Shown: piece by piece, positions 16,036 to 24,532 of the stretch
Numbering within the stretch: position 1 is the first letter of the stretch
Layout: every line of letters begins with the position of its first letter
Assembly (NCBI GenBank): GCA_030697205.1
Contig: JAUYQP010000044.1
Location: forward strand, 1 to 45,914
Length of the DNA stretch: 45,914 nucleotides
Source of the DNA: Mycobacteriales bacterium
GTDB taxonomy: Bacteria > Actinomycetota > Actinomycetes > Mycobacteriales > SCTD01
Direction: 5' to 3'
Program-made: the position numbers and the translations under genes
Notes under the pieces: generated by a model
The model's input: only the letters and a program-made list of their open reading frames with translations
The model's database searches: none
Told to the model about the DNA's origin: nothing

Positions 16036-17295
16036 GTGATCGACCTCAAGCTGCTCCGCGACGACCCCGAGCGGGCGCGCGCCTCCCAGACCACCCGCGG
16101 CGACGACCCGTCCCTGGTCGACGCGCTGCTCGCCGCCGACGAGGCCCGTCGGGCCGCGGTGACCGCGGCCGACGGCCTGCGGGCCGACCAGAAGTCGGTG
16201 TCGCAGTCGGTCAAGACCGCGAGCCCCGAGGAGCGGCCGGCGGTGCTCGAGCGGGCCAAGGCCCTCGCCGCAGAGGTCAAGCAGGCCGAGGCCGCGCAGG
16301 CCGAGGCGGAGGCCGCGCTGCGGCTGGCCCACCTCGCGGTCCCCAACGTCGTCGCCGGCGCCCCGCCCGGCGGGGAGGCCGACTTCGTCGTGCTGGAGCA
16401 GGTCGGCGACGTCCCGTCGTACGACTTCCCGGTCCTCGACCACCTCGACGTCGCCGCGCGCATCGGCGGCGCGATCGACACCGAGCGCGGCGCGAAGGTC
16501 AGCGGCTCGCGCTTCGCCTTCCTCACCGGCGACGGCGCGCTGCTCGAGCTCGCGCTGGTCAACCTCGCGATGTCACAGGCGCTCGCGGCCGGCTTCGTCC
16601 CGGTCATCGCGCCCTCCCTGGTGCGTCCCGAGGCGATGGAGGGCACCGGCTTCCTCGGCGCCCACGCGGCCGAGGTCTACAAGCTGGAGGCGGACGACCT
16701 CTACCTCGTCGGGACCTCCGAGGTGCCGCTCGCGGCGTACCACTCGGGCGAGGTCCTCGACGCCCTGCCGAAGCGCTACGCCGGCTTCTCCTCGTGCTAC
16801 CGCCGGGAGGCCGGCTCGCACGGCAAGGACACCCGCGGCATCATCCGCGTCCACCAGTTCGACAAGGTCGAGATGTTCTCCTACGTCGCGCTGGCCGAGG
16901 CCGAGGCCGAGCACCAGCGGCTGCTGCAGTGGGAGAAGGACTTCCTCACCGCGCTGGAGCTGCCCTTCCGGGTCATCGACGTCGCGGGTGGTGACCTCGG
17001 GTCCAGCGCCGCGCGCAAGTTCGACTGCGAGGCGTGGCTGCCGTCGCAGCAGCGCTGGCTGGAGCTGACCTCGACGTCGAACTGCACCGACTTCCAGGCG
17101 CGCCGGCTCGGCATCCGCCACCGGGGCGCGGCGGGCACCAAGACGGTGGCGACCCTCAACGGCACCCTGTGCGCGATCGGTCGCACCATCGCGGTGCTGC
17201 TCGAGGTGCACCAGCAGGCTGACGGGTCGGTGCACGTCCCCGAGGCGCTGCGGCCCTGGCTGCAGGGCCGCGAGGTCCTCGCGGCTCACTCGTAG
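16036..17295 (+). CDS. serS: Serine--tRNA ligase
   Basis: SerRS charges tRNA-Ser (and tRNA-Sec where present) with serine. The 419-residue protein has the N-terminal coiled-coil arm (about residues 25-105) that grips the long variable arm of tRNA-Ser. The class II catalytic core follows: [16 protein letters not shown], motif 2 in [19 protein letters not shown], then [24 protein letters not shown] and motif 3 in [18 protein letters not shown]. Length and motifs are normal for bacteria. The GTG start at 16036 is supported by the leaderless promoter. Its 3' end overlaps the convergent hypothetical gene by 10 bp. Confidence 0.97.
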   Translation: MIDLKLLRDDPERARASQTTRGDDPSLVDALLAADEARRAAVTAADGLRADQKSVSQSVKTASPEERPAVLERAKALAAEVKQAEAAQAEAEAALRLAHLAVPNVVAGAPPGGEADFVVLEQVGDVPSYDFPVLDHLDVAARIGGAIDTERGAKVSGSRFAFLTGDGALLELALVNLAMSQALAAGFVPVIAPSLVRPEAMEGTGFLGAHAAEVYKLEADDLYLVGTSEVPLAAYHSGEVLDALPKRYAGFSSCYRREAGSHGKDTRGIIRVHQFDKVEMFSYVALAEAEAEHQRLLQWEKDFLTALELPFRVIDVAGGDLGSSAARKFDCEAWLPSQQRWLELTSTSNCTDFQARRLGIRHRGAAGTKTVATLNGTLCAIGRTIAVLLEVHQQADGSVHVPEALRPWLQGREVLAAHS

Positions 17296-17927
17296 ACGTA
17301 GCGCTCGCTCACCCGCACCAGCACGAGGGGGTAGCGCGCGCCTGCGGCAAGGGCCTGGCGGCCCAGTGGCGACCCCGGCTCCAGCGGCGTGACGACCACC
17401 TCGAGGACGTCGGCGGTCTCCTCAGGACCCGTGGTCCACCGGGCCGTGTCGCCGTAGCTGTTCGGAGCCGGCGACCAGCGGCCGTCGAGCTGTGCGCCCA
17501 CGGCGGCCGCGACCGCCGCCGCCTCCGCGTCGACCGGACCCGACTCGGCGCCGCCCCCCTGCCAGACCTCGGTCAGGCTGGCGACGCAGTCAAGGTCGAA
17601 GCTGTCGTCGATCTTCCAGTTGTGCTGGCCCACGCTGCAGCCGTCGTCCGGGAGCTGCACGCCCGTGGCTCCAGGGACGCCGCCGGTCACCTCCGCCAGA
17701 CGCGCGGGCAGGGCCGCCACCGCCGCGGTCCGGGCCTTCACCACGTGGCCGCTGTCGCGGGTCGGCTTGCGGACGTCGAGGACGTCGTCGAGGCCCCCGC
17801 TGAAGCTGACCACCACGGCGGCGACGAACAGGACGGCGCCGAGGCAGGCGACGGCGGCCACGGCGAGGACCGCCTTGGCCCAGAAGGGGACCCGGCGTCG
17901 GGGAGCGGCTGCGGCGTACCAGGTCAT
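17286..17927 (-). CDS. Hypothetical membrane-anchored protein
   Basis: This 213-residue protein has a short cytoplasmic N-terminus ([14 protein letters not shown]) and one membrane helix (about residues 18-41), followed by an extracytoplasmic domain. That domain has two cysteines in [10 protein letters not shown] and FDLDCVASL that could form a disulfide, and ends in [10 protein letters not shown]. The layout is that of a membrane-tethered actinobacterial protein of unknown function. The ATG at 17927 was chosen because it gives this normal N-terminus; the longer frame is a shadow of the HAD gene. CACAGT 6 nt upstream could be the -10. Confidence 0.72.
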   Translation of the reverse strand: MTWYAAAAPRRRVPFWAKAVLAVAAVACLGAVLFVAAVVVSFSGGLDDVLDVRKPTRDSGHVVKARTAAVAALPARLAEVTGGVPGATGVQLPDDGCSVGQHNWKIDDSFDLDCVASLTEVWQGGGAESGPVDAEAAAVAAAVGAQLDGRWSPAPNSYGDTARWTTGPEETADVLEVVVTPLEPGSPLGRQALAAGARYPLVLVRVSERYVYE

Positions 17928-17997
17928 GGGTCCACTGTGTCGGCGCACGAGCCCGGGCGCCTGAGCAGTCCTACTCAGCCGGTGAGAGGATGACGCG

Positions 17998-18798
17998 ATG
18001 CCAGCACTGACACCTGCACCGCGGCTCGTGGCCTCCGACCTCGACGGGACCCTCGTCCGCAGTGACGGCACGGTGTCGCCGCGCACCGTCGCGGCCATCG
18101 CCGCCGTCGAGGCCGCCGGTGCCCCCTTCGTCATGGTGACCGGTCGGCCCTCGCGCTGGATGCACCCGCTGGTCGAGGCCACCGGCCACCGCGGCCTCGC
18201 GGTCTGCGCCAACGGCGCGGTGCTCTACGACCTGCACACCGAGCGGGTCGTGGAGGCGCACCTGCTCACCACCGACGTCGCCGCCGAGGTCGTCGCGTCC
18301 CTGCGCGCCGCCGTGCCGGGCATCGCCTTCGCCGTCGAGCACCCCGAGCGGGGCTTCGGCCACGAGGCGACCTACGTGCCGAGGTGGGAGCAGCCGGAGC
18401 CTCCCCAGCCGGTCGAGGACCTCGTGCACGGCGGCGTCATCAAGCTGCTCGGCCGGCACGAGGAGTACGGCTCCGACGAGCTGCTCGCCGCGGCCCGCGA
18501 GGCGCTCGGCGACCTCGCGGAGTGCACGCACTCCAGCGACGACGGGCTGCTCGAGATCTCCGCGGTCGGGGTCAGCAAGGCCAGCGGGCTCGCGGCCTTC
18601 GCGGCCTCGCACGGCATCGACGCCGCCGACGTGATCGCCTTCGGTGACATGCCCAACGACATCCCGATGCTGCTGTGGGCAGGTCGCGGGGTGGCGATGG
18701 GCAACGGCCACCCCGAGGTCCTCGAGGTCGCCGACGAGGTCACCGGCCCGGTCGACGACGACGGTGTCGCGGACGTCCTCGAGCGCTGGTTCTCCTAG
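17998..18798 (+). CDS. HAD-IIB (Cof-type) phosphatase
   Basis: This 266-residue hydrolase is predicted to dephosphorylate small metabolites such as sugar phosphates. All four HAD motifs are visible: DLDGTL at residues 14-19 with nucleophile Asp14 and acid/base Asp16, VTGRPSR as motif II, the lysine in GVSKASGL as motif III, and FGDMPNDIPML as motif IV. The large C2-type cap between motifs II and III places it in subfamily IIB. There is no signal peptide. AGAGGA lies about 7 nt before the ATG at 17998. It is followed by the convergent bpa gene after 9 bp. Confidence 0.92.
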   Translation: MPALTPAPRLVASDLDGTLVRSDGTVSPRTVAAIAAVEAAGAPFVMVTGRPSRWMHPLVEATGHRGLAVCANGAVLYDLHTERVVEAHLLTTDVAAEVVASLRAAVPGIAFAVEHPERGFGHEATYVPRWEQPEPPQPVEDLVHGGVIKLLGRHEEYGSDELLAAAREALGDLAECTHSSDDGLLEISAVGVSKASGLAAFAASHGIDAADVIAFGDMPNDIPMLLWAGRGVAMGNGHPEVLEVADEVTGPVDDDGVADVLERWFS

Positions 18799-18807
18799 CG
18801 GGTCTGG

Positions 18808-19323
18808 CTAGAGGTACTGCCCGGTGCTGCCGGGCGCGCCGGGCTGGTCTGGGCCTGGGCCGATGGCGGGCCGGCCACGCATCTGCTCGAGCTGCACGCG
18901 GGCCGCGACCTGCTGCGCGACGAGCGCGGTCTGGATGCCGTGGAAGAGCCCCTCGAGCCAGCCGACGAGCTGGGCCTGCGCGATCCGCAGCTCCGCGTCG
19001 GATGGCGTCGCGTCGGTCGTGAAGGGCAGTGTCAGCCGCTCGAGCTCCTCCTGCAGCTCCGGCGCGAGGCCGTCCTCGAGCTCCTTGATGGAGCGGGAGT
19101 GGACCTCTCGCAGCCGCTCGCGGGCGGCCTCGTCGAGCGGCGCCGAGCGGACCTCCTCGAGCAGCTGCTTGACCATCGAGCCGATCCGCATGACCTTCGC
19201 GGGCTGCTCGACGAGGTCGGCCGGGCTGCGCTCCTCCGAGCCGTTCGCCTCGGGGATCGCCATGCTCCCCACGGGCTGACCGTCGGGACCCACGATGACC
19301 ACCTGCTGCTGCTCCTCGGACAT
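18808..19323 (-). CDS. bpa: Bacterial proteasome activator Bpa (PafE)
   Basis: Bpa forms a dodecameric ring that docks on the 20S proteasome and opens its gate independently of ATP and Pup, feeding unfolded proteins. The 171-residue protein has a disordered acidic N-terminus, the DUF2587 four-helix core (AKVMRIGSMVKQLLEEVR, then LREVHSRSIKELEDGL, then AQAQLVGWLEGLFHGIQTAL), a proline/glycine-rich linker and the C-terminal GQYL, the motif that inserts into the proteasome alpha-ring pockets. This implies the organism has a 20S proteasome. The ATG at 19323 has a -10 hexamer 7 nt upstream. Confidence 0.95.
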   Translation of the reverse strand: MSEEQQQVVIVGPDGQPVGSMAIPEANGSEERSPADLVEQPAKVMRIGSMVKQLLEEVRSAPLDEAARERLREVHSRSIKELEDGLAPELQEELERLTLPFTTDATPSDAELRIAQAQLVGWLEGLFHGIQTALVAQQVAARVQLEQMRGRPAIGPGPDQPGAPGSTGQYL

Positions 19324-19330
19324 GCGATGC

Positions 19331-19336
19331 ACCCTA
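19331..19336 (-). promoter_or_regulatory. Probable -10 hexamer, leaderless, for bpa
   Basis: On the minus strand TAGGGT is followed by 7 nt and the ATG at 19323. The divergent gene at 19354 has TTGGCT 6 nt before its ATG, so the two start regions lie back to back within 30 bp. Confidence 0.52.
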
Positions 19337-19353
19337 TGCGGTTGGCTCGGGCT

Positions 19354-20526
19354 ATGACCCTCGACGTCGGCGCCGTCCGCGACTGCTTCCCCGCCCTTGC
19401 CGAGGGCCTCGCCCACTTCGACGGACCGGGCGGCACGCAGGTCCCGCGGTCGGTCGCGGACGCCGCCCACCGCGCCTTCACCGAGGCGGTGTCCAACCGG
19501 CACGGGACCTTCGCGAGCAGCCACCGGGCCGACGCCATCGTGGATGCCGCACGGTTCGCGGCGGCCGACCTGCTCGGTGCCGACCCGCGCGGCGTCTTCT
19601 TCAGCCAGTCGATGACGGCCGGCACCTACGTCCTCGCCTCGGCGCTGGCGCGCACCTGGCAGCCGGGCGACGAGGTGGTCGTGAGCCGGCTCGACCACGA
19701 CGCCAACATCCGCCCGTGGGTGCAGGCCGCCGCCCGCGCGGGGGCCACCGTCGTGTGGGCCGACGTCGACGAGACGACCGAGCTCCAGGAGTACGACGAC
19801 CTCGTCTCCGAGCGGACCCGGCTCGTCGCGGTCACCGCGGCCTCCAACGCCACCGGCACCCGCCCCGACGTCGCCCGGATCGCCGCGCTCGCCCACGCCG
19901 CAGGGGCCCTCGTCGTCGTCGACGGGGTCGCCTCGACACCGCACCTGCCGGTCGACCTCGCGACCAGCGGCGCGGACGTCTGGGCCTGCAGCGCCTACAA
20001 GTGGTACGGCCCGCACCTCGGCGTCCACGCGGCCTCGCCGGCGCTGCTCGAGACACTGCACCCCGACAAGCTGCTCGCCAGCACCGAGGAGGTGCCCGAC
20101 CGCTTCGAGCTCGGGACACCGGCCTTCGCGCAGCTCGCTGCTCTCACCGCGGCCGTCGACTGGATCGCCTCGTGGGGCGCGGGTGCGACGCGACGCGAGC
20201 AGGTGCTGTCGGCGATGGCGGGGTTCGCTGCGCACGAGGAGGCTGTCTTCGCCCGCCTCACCGACTCCCTCACCGGCAGGGACGACGTGTCACTGGTCGG
20301 CGCGCCGACCCGGCGTACCCCGACTGTGGCCTTCCAGGTGGCGGGGCGCACGCCCCAGCAGGTGGCTGCGGAGCTGGGGGCGAAGGGCGTCGCGGTCTGG
20401 GCGGGGCACTACTACGCGATCGAGCTGATGGCGCGGCTCGGGCTCCCCGACGGGGCGGTCCGGGCGGGCGTGGTCTGCTACTCCACCGACGACGACGTCG
20501 ACCGACTCCTGGAGGCCCTGCCGTGA
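19354..20526 (+). CDS. Cysteine desulfurase-like aminotransferase class V protein
   Basis: This 390-residue PLP enzyme belongs to the class V aminotransferase fold, in the cysteine-desulfurase-like subfamily (TIGR01976 type by overall look). The PLP lysine is Lys216 in CSAYKWYGPHLG. SRLDHDANIRPW and VVVDGVASTPHLP supply the cofactor-stacking histidine region and the aspartate contacting the pyridine nitrogen. The C-terminal VWAGHYYAIELM is typical of the subfamily. Whether it is a true desulfurase is unclear, since the catalytic cysteine loop of NifS/SufS is not obvious. The start is the ATG at 19354; the frame upstream is antisense to bpa. Its stop overlaps the next gene's start (GTGA). Confidence 0.88.
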   Translation: MTLDVGAVRDCFPALAEGLAHFDGPGGTQVPRSVADAAHRAFTEAVSNRHGTFASSHRADAIVDAARFAAADLLGADPRGVFFSQSMTAGTYVLASALARTWQPGDEVVVSRLDHDANIRPWVQAAARAGATVVWADVDETTELQEYDDLVSERTRLVAVTAASNATGTRPDVARIAALAHAAGALVVVDGVASTPHLPVDLATSGADVWACSAYKWYGPHLGVHAASPALLETLHPDKLLASTEEVPDRFELGTPAFAQLAALTAAVDWIASWGAGATRREQVLSAMAGFAAHEEAVFARLTDSLTGRDDVSLVGAPTRRTPTVAFQVAGRTPQQVAAELGAKGVAVWAGHYYAIELMARLGLPDGAVRAGVVCYSTDDDVDRLLEALP

Positions 20527-21398
20527 ACCCGACTGTCTCGCGTGAGATGTGGAAGGCGATGGAGCCGTTCCACGCGATGGTCTACTTCACGCCCGAGCCG
20601 CAGGAGGAGTACGCCGCGATCGGCCTCGACGGCGCGGCCAACCCGGCGCACGCCTACTTCCCCGCCCGGGCCGCGTGCCTCGGCGCGGTGCCGTGGCAGG
20701 TCGTGCAGTCGACGTTCTTCAACTTCTCCGCCGCGGTGTGCCGGCTCGGCATCGAGGACGCGTGGGACATCGCCTCGCCGGAGCAGGTGCTCGCCGCCCG
20801 CTACCGCGGCGTCGAGCGGGCCATCACCCGGCTGTGCGGCCCGCTGCTCGACGACGTGACCGAGGCGCTCGAGCTCGCCACCGAGGCCACGGCCGGCTGC
20901 GCCGTCGAGGGTCGCCCGCTCTACGCCGGGCACGCCTCGCTCGCCTGGCCCGAGGCGCCGGCGCTGCGGCTGTGGCACGCGGTCGCGCTGCTGCGCGAGT
21001 TCCGAGGCGACGGCCACATCGCGGCGCTCGTCGGCCAGGGCCTCACCGGGCTGCAGGCCGCGGTGCTGCACGTGACGACCCGTGAGTCGTGGTCGCGCCG
21101 CGCGCTGCAGGCGACCCGCGGCTACTCCGACGAGGAGTGGGACGGCGCGGTCGCCGCCCTGCAGGCCCGCGGCCGGCTCGATGCCGACGGTGCCTTCACC
21201 GATGCCGGCCGGGCCGCCCGGCAGGAGGCCGAGGACGCCACCGACCGGCTCGCGCTGCCGCCATGGGAGGTCCTCGGTGAGGAGCGCGCCCTGCGGCTGC
21301 GCGACCTGGTGCAGCCGCTGTCGACGGCGATCCTCGACAACGGCGGGATGCCCTTGCTGTCCAAGGCCCGCGACCGCGAGCGCGCCGCCGCGACCTGA
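20523..21398 (+). CDS. SCO6745 family protein
   Basis: This 291-residue protein resembles the actinobacterial SCO6745 family: REMWKAMEPFHAMVYFTPE at the start, a LGIEDAWDIASPEQVLAARY helix, HASLAWPEAPALRLWHAVALLREFRGDGH in the middle, and a winged-helix-like C-terminal part (SDEEWDGAVAALQARGRL). The C-terminal part resembles a MarR-type wing without a clear DNA-recognition helix. No function is assigned to the family. The GTG start overlaps the TGA of the upstream desulfurase-like gene, so the two are translationally coupled and may work together. Confidence 0.85.
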   Translation: MNPTVSREMWKAMEPFHAMVYFTPEPQEEYAAIGLDGAANPAHAYFPARAACLGAVPWQVVQSTFFNFSAAVCRLGIEDAWDIASPEQVLAARYRGVERAITRLCGPLLDDVTEALELATEATAGCAVEGRPLYAGHASLAWPEAPALRLWHAVALLREFRGDGHIAALVGQGLTGLQAAVLHVTTRESWSRRALQATRGYSDEEWDGAVAALQARGRLDADGAFTDAGRAARQEAEDATDRLALPPWEVLGEERALRLRDLVQPLSTAILDNGGMPLLSKARDRERAAAT

Positions 21399-21438
21399 GG
21401 CGCCCGACCTCACCTCCCCACCTCCCCCGGAGATCACC

Positions 21439-21483
21439 AGGTGATCTGCACGGGACTCGCCGGGCGGCACGTGCAGATCGCCT
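21439..21483. terminator. Strong inverted repeat between convergent genes
   Basis: A 14-bp stem pairs 21439-21452 (AGGTGATCTGCACG) with 21470-21483 (CGTGCAGATCGCCT), with one G-U type wobble and a 17-nt loop. It lies between two convergent genes and lacks a T-tract, as is usual for actinobacterial terminators. It overlaps a second perfect hairpin, AGATCACC-A-GGTGATCT at 21431-21447, so the two folds exclude each other. Confidence 0.65.
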
Positions 21484-21538
21484 GTCGATCATGAGGGAGC
21501 GGGCGAGGACGGGGGCGGGGGGCGGTCCTGCTCGCGGG

Positions 21539-22507
21539 TCAGGTCGTGAGGAGCACCTTGCCGACGTGCTCGGAGGCGCCCACGACGCGGTGCGCCTCGG
21601 CGACGTCGGCGAGCGGCAGCACCCGGTCGATGACGGGCCGCACCTCGCCGGCCTCGACCATCGGCCACACGTGGGCCAGCACCTCCGCGACGATGGCGGC
21701 CTTCTCGTGCAGCGGCCGGGCCCGCAGCGCGGTGGCGTGGACCGAGGCGCGCTTGCCGAGCAGCGCCGCGAGGTCGAGCTCGCCCTTCACCCCGCCCTGC
21801 AACCCGATGACGACCAGCCGCCCGCCGGTGGTGAGCGCCTCGATGTTGCGACCGAGGTACGCCGCACCCATGTTGTCGAGGACCACGTCGGCCCCGCCGA
21901 GTCCGCGGACGACCTCGACGAAGTCCTCGTCGCGGTAGAGCACCGCGCGGTCCGCTCCCAGCGCGAGCGCGCGCTCGGCCTTCGCCGGCGACCCGACGGT
22001 GCACACCACCGTCGCGCCGGCCCGCGAGGCGACCTGGATCGCGTGGGTGCCGATGCCGGAGGTGCCACCGTGGACGAGGAACGTCTCGCCCGGCTGCAGA
22101 CCGGCCAGCGCGAAGACGTTGGACCAGACCGTGCAGGCGACCTCGGGCAGTGCCGCGGCGTCGACCACTGACAGGCCGGTCGGCACGGGGAGCAGCTGAC
22201 CGGCGGGGACGGCGACCTTCTCGGCGTAGCCCCCTCCTGAGAGCAGGGCGCACACCTCGTCGCCGACCTGCCACCCGACGACGCCCTCGCCGAGGGCGCT
22301 GATGCGGCCGCTGCACTCGAGCCCGGGAACGGCGGTCGCGCCGGGCGGCGGGCGGTAGAGGCCCTGGCGCTGCAGGAGATCTGCGCGGTTGACGGCGGTC
22401 GCGACGACGTCGACGACAACCTCGTCGTGTCCCGCGACCGGGTCGTCGACGTCGACGAGGACGAGGGCCTCGGGGCCGCCGAAGGACGGCAGCGTCACGG
22501 CCCTCAC
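21539..22507 (-). CDS. NAD(P)H quinone oxidoreductase, zinc-less MDR family (PIG3-like)
   Basis: This 322-residue medium-chain reductase lacks the zinc ligands of alcohol dehydrogenases and follows the PIG3/quinone oxidoreductase pattern: AVNRADLLQRQGLYRPPPGA, PGLECSGRI, then the nucleotide-binding loop HGGTSGIGTHAIQVASRAGA, and VLDNMGAAYLGRN. It probably reduces quinones or similar carbonyls with NADPH. The GTG start at 22507 overlaps the TGA of the upstream lipoprotein gene (GTGA), which implies coupled translation of two proteins that act on different sides of the membrane. An internal GTG two codons later is a weaker alternative. Confidence 0.92.
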   Translation of the reverse strand: MRAVTLPSFGGPEALVLVDVDDPVAGHDEVVVDVVATAVNRADLLQRQGLYRPPPGATAVPGLECSGRISALGEGVVGWQVGDEVCALLSGGGYAEKVAVPAGQLLPVPTGLSVVDAAALPEVACTVWSNVFALAGLQPGETFLVHGGTSGIGTHAIQVASRAGATVVCTVGSPAKAERALALGADRAVLYRDEDFVEVVRGLGGADVVLDNMGAAYLGRNIEALTTGGRLVVIGLQGGVKGELDLAALLGKRASVHATALRARPLHEKAAIVAEVLAHVWPMVEAGEVRPVIDRVLPLADVAEAHRVVGASEHVGKVLLTT

Positions 22508-23397
22508 GCGGGCGTGGTGGAGCGGGCCGTCGCGGTGACGTCCATCGAGAACGAGAAGCCCTGGACCGTGCCGTTGCCCTTCGTCCGCTCCTTGACGGGC
22601 AGGTGCAGCGACTCGGCGTAGTGGGTGGTGATCTCGCCGGTGTAGCTGATGTCGCCCGACAGCCGCAGCGTCGTCTGGATGACCTGCGTCGCGACCTGCT
22701 TTCCACCGATGGTGAGGGTCTCGCTGCGCACGACCTTGGAGTTCTGCGTCGCGCGGGTCTTGCCGTCGGTGCTCGTCGCGACCCACGACCAGGTCGTGCC
22801 GACCGTCGCCGGCGTGGGCACGAGCACCTCGGCAGGGTCGAACTCGAAGGCCTTGTCGAAGCCTGCGTTGGTGATCTGCAGCCGCGCGACGTAGGTGCCG
22901 TTCTCCCGGACCAGCACGTCCTGCTCGGTACGGCTGTCCTCGCCTTCGAGCACCGAGTGCTGCGTGCCGTCGACGACCGGGTCGACGGTGAGCGTCGAGG
23001 TGCCGTCGACGGGCTGCGGTGCCCCGCCGAGGCTGAAGGTCCCGCTGCTGTCGTAGAGGTAGTCGCCCGGTGCGGTCGCCTGCCGCTCGGCCGTCTTGCC
23101 GGCGCTGGAAGGGGCCACGGCGGCCGTCGTACGACGGGGCGCTGCGCCGGTCGCTCCGCTGGTGGGCGCATTGGTCCCTGCTGCGGCCGGCCCGCCACCT
23201 GTCGTCGGCGCCTGGCTGGTGCCGGGTCCGGCGGACGTGGTCGAGGCGTCCGGCGTGGCCGCGCTGCTCGCGGTGGTGGTCGCGCTCGACGGGCTGGCCC
23301 CTCCGGCGGTGGTCGCGGGGTCACCCCCGCAGGCGGTCAGGGCGACGAGGGCGACGGCGGCAGCAGTGGCGGCAGTGACGAGACGGGGCAGGCGCAT
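22504..23397 (-). CDS. Hypothetical lipoprotein
   Basis: This 297-residue protein has a lipoprotein signal peptide: basic MRLPR, a hydrophobic stretch and the lipobox LTAC, with the lipidated residue at Cys23. A long Ser/Thr/Ala/Pro-rich linker (about residues 27-100) follows, then a beta-rich domain from about residue 105 (GDYLYDSSGTFSLGG, later SGDISYTGEITTHYAESLHLPVKERTKG). It should be anchored on the outer face of the cytoplasmic membrane. The function is unknown. It is divergent from an FtsX-type permease gene, 52 bp away, so it may be part of that transport locus. CAGACT 7 nt before the ATG may be the -10. Confidence 0.85.
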   Translation of the reverse strand: MRLPRLVTAATAAAVALVALTACGGDPATTAGGASPSSATTTASSAATPDASTTSAGPGTSQAPTTGGGPAAAGTNAPTSGATGAAPRRTTAAVAPSSAGKTAERQATAPGDYLYDSSGTFSLGGAPQPVDGTSTLTVDPVVDGTQHSVLEGEDSRTEQDVLVRENGTYVARLQITNAGFDKAFEFDPAEVLVPTPATVGTTWSWVATSTDGKTRATQNSKVVRSETLTIGGKQVATQVIQTTLRLSGDISYTGEITTHYAESLHLPVKERTKGNGTVQGFSFSMDVTATARSTTPA

Positions 23398-23449
23398 GGG
23401 CTCCAGTCTGCGGCACAGGAGGGGGTCGTGGGCTGTCGGGAGGGCGACA

Positions 23450-24532
23450 GTGCGAAACCCCGTGAGGGTGTTGGGTGCGTGGGTGTGGTTGACGACGTGG
23501 CGGGACCTCCAGTGGCGCGTGCGCCGTTTCGTGATCGCCGGCACCGGGGCTGCCCTGGTCTTCGCGATGACGCTCGTGATGGCCGGGCTGTCGAGCAGCT
23601 TCACCGCCGAGGCGCAGCGCACGGTCGACCTCGTGGGCGCCGACGCCTGGGTCACGCCGACCGGCGTCGACGGCGTCTTCACGACTCCGTCGGTCGTCGC
23701 GGCCGACCGGGCAGAGGAGGTCGCGCGGATGCCCGGCGTCGAGCGGGCCGACCCGATCGTGGTCCTGCACCACACGGTGCGTCGTGACCGCATCGTCGAC
23801 GTCAACCTCGTCGGCTACGCCGACGGTGGGCTCGGTCAGCCGGACGGCGTGACCGGACGGCTCCCGCAGGCCGTCGGCGAGGTCGTGGCGGACACCTCCC
23901 TCGGGGCGCGGGTCGGTGAGCGGATCGACCTTGCAGGAAGGCGGTTCGAGGTCGTCGGCACCACCGAGGGCCGAACCATCAACGCCGGGCAGCCGCTGCT
24001 CTTCCTGCGGATCGGGGACGTCCAGGACGCGGTCGTCGGCGGCGCCGACGTCGCGTCGGCGATCGTCACCCGCGGGGTGCCGGAGTTGCTGCCCGAGGGG
24101 CTCTCGTCGCGCACCCGTGACGAGACCCGGCTCGGGCTGCTGCGCCCGCTCGAGGGCGCGGTCGCCTCGATCCGCCTCGCCCAGCTGCTGCTGTCCTTGG
24201 TCGCCGCGCTCGTCATCGGCTCGGTCGTCTACCTGTCGGCGCTGGAGCGGGCGCGCGACTTCGCCGTCTACAAGGCCACCGGCTGGTCGACGCGGTCGCT
24301 CGCCAGTGGCCTCGCCGTGCAGGCCGTGGTGCTGTCCGTGGGCGCCAGCCTCGTGGGGATCCTCGTCGCCCTTGCCCTCGTGCCGGTCTTCCCGATTGCG
24401 TTCACGATCCCGACCGCCTACGTCCTGGCTCTGCCGGTCGTCGGTGTCCTCACCGGCCTGGTCGCGTGCATCAGCGGACTGCGCCGCGCGGTCGGGGTCG
24501 ACCCGGCTCTGGCGTTCGGAGCGGCGGTATGA
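23450..24532 (+). CDS. ABC transporter permease, FtsX/MacB type
   Basis: This 360-residue permease has an N-terminal membrane helix (about residues 24-47) and a large extracytoplasmic MacB-like domain (about residues 50-240: DLVGADAWVTPTGVDG, later EVVADTSLGARVGERIDL). Three C-terminal helices carry the FtsX motif LERARDFAVYKATGWSTRSLA. Such proteins act as mechanotransmission permeases with a cytoplasmic ATPase rather than as classical importers. The GTG at 23450 has GGGAGG about 6 nt upstream. Its TGA overlaps the ATG of the ATPase gene (ATGA), so the two subunits are made together. Confidence 0.9.
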   Translation: MRNPVRVLGAWVWLTTWRDLQWRVRRFVIAGTGAALVFAMTLVMAGLSSSFTAEAQRTVDLVGADAWVTPTGVDGVFTTPSVVAADRAEEVARMPGVERADPIVVLHHTVRRDRIVDVNLVGYADGGLGQPDGVTGRLPQAVGEVVADTSLGARVGERIDLAGRRFEVVGTTEGRTINAGQPLLFLRIGDVQDAVVGGADVASAIVTRGVPELLPEGLSSRTRDETRLGLLRPLEGAVASIRLAQLLLSLVAALVIGSVVYLSALERARDFAVYKATGWSTRSLASGLAVQAVVLSVGASLVGILVALALVPVFPIAFTIPTAYVLALPVVGVLTGLVACISGLRRAVGVDPALAFGAAV

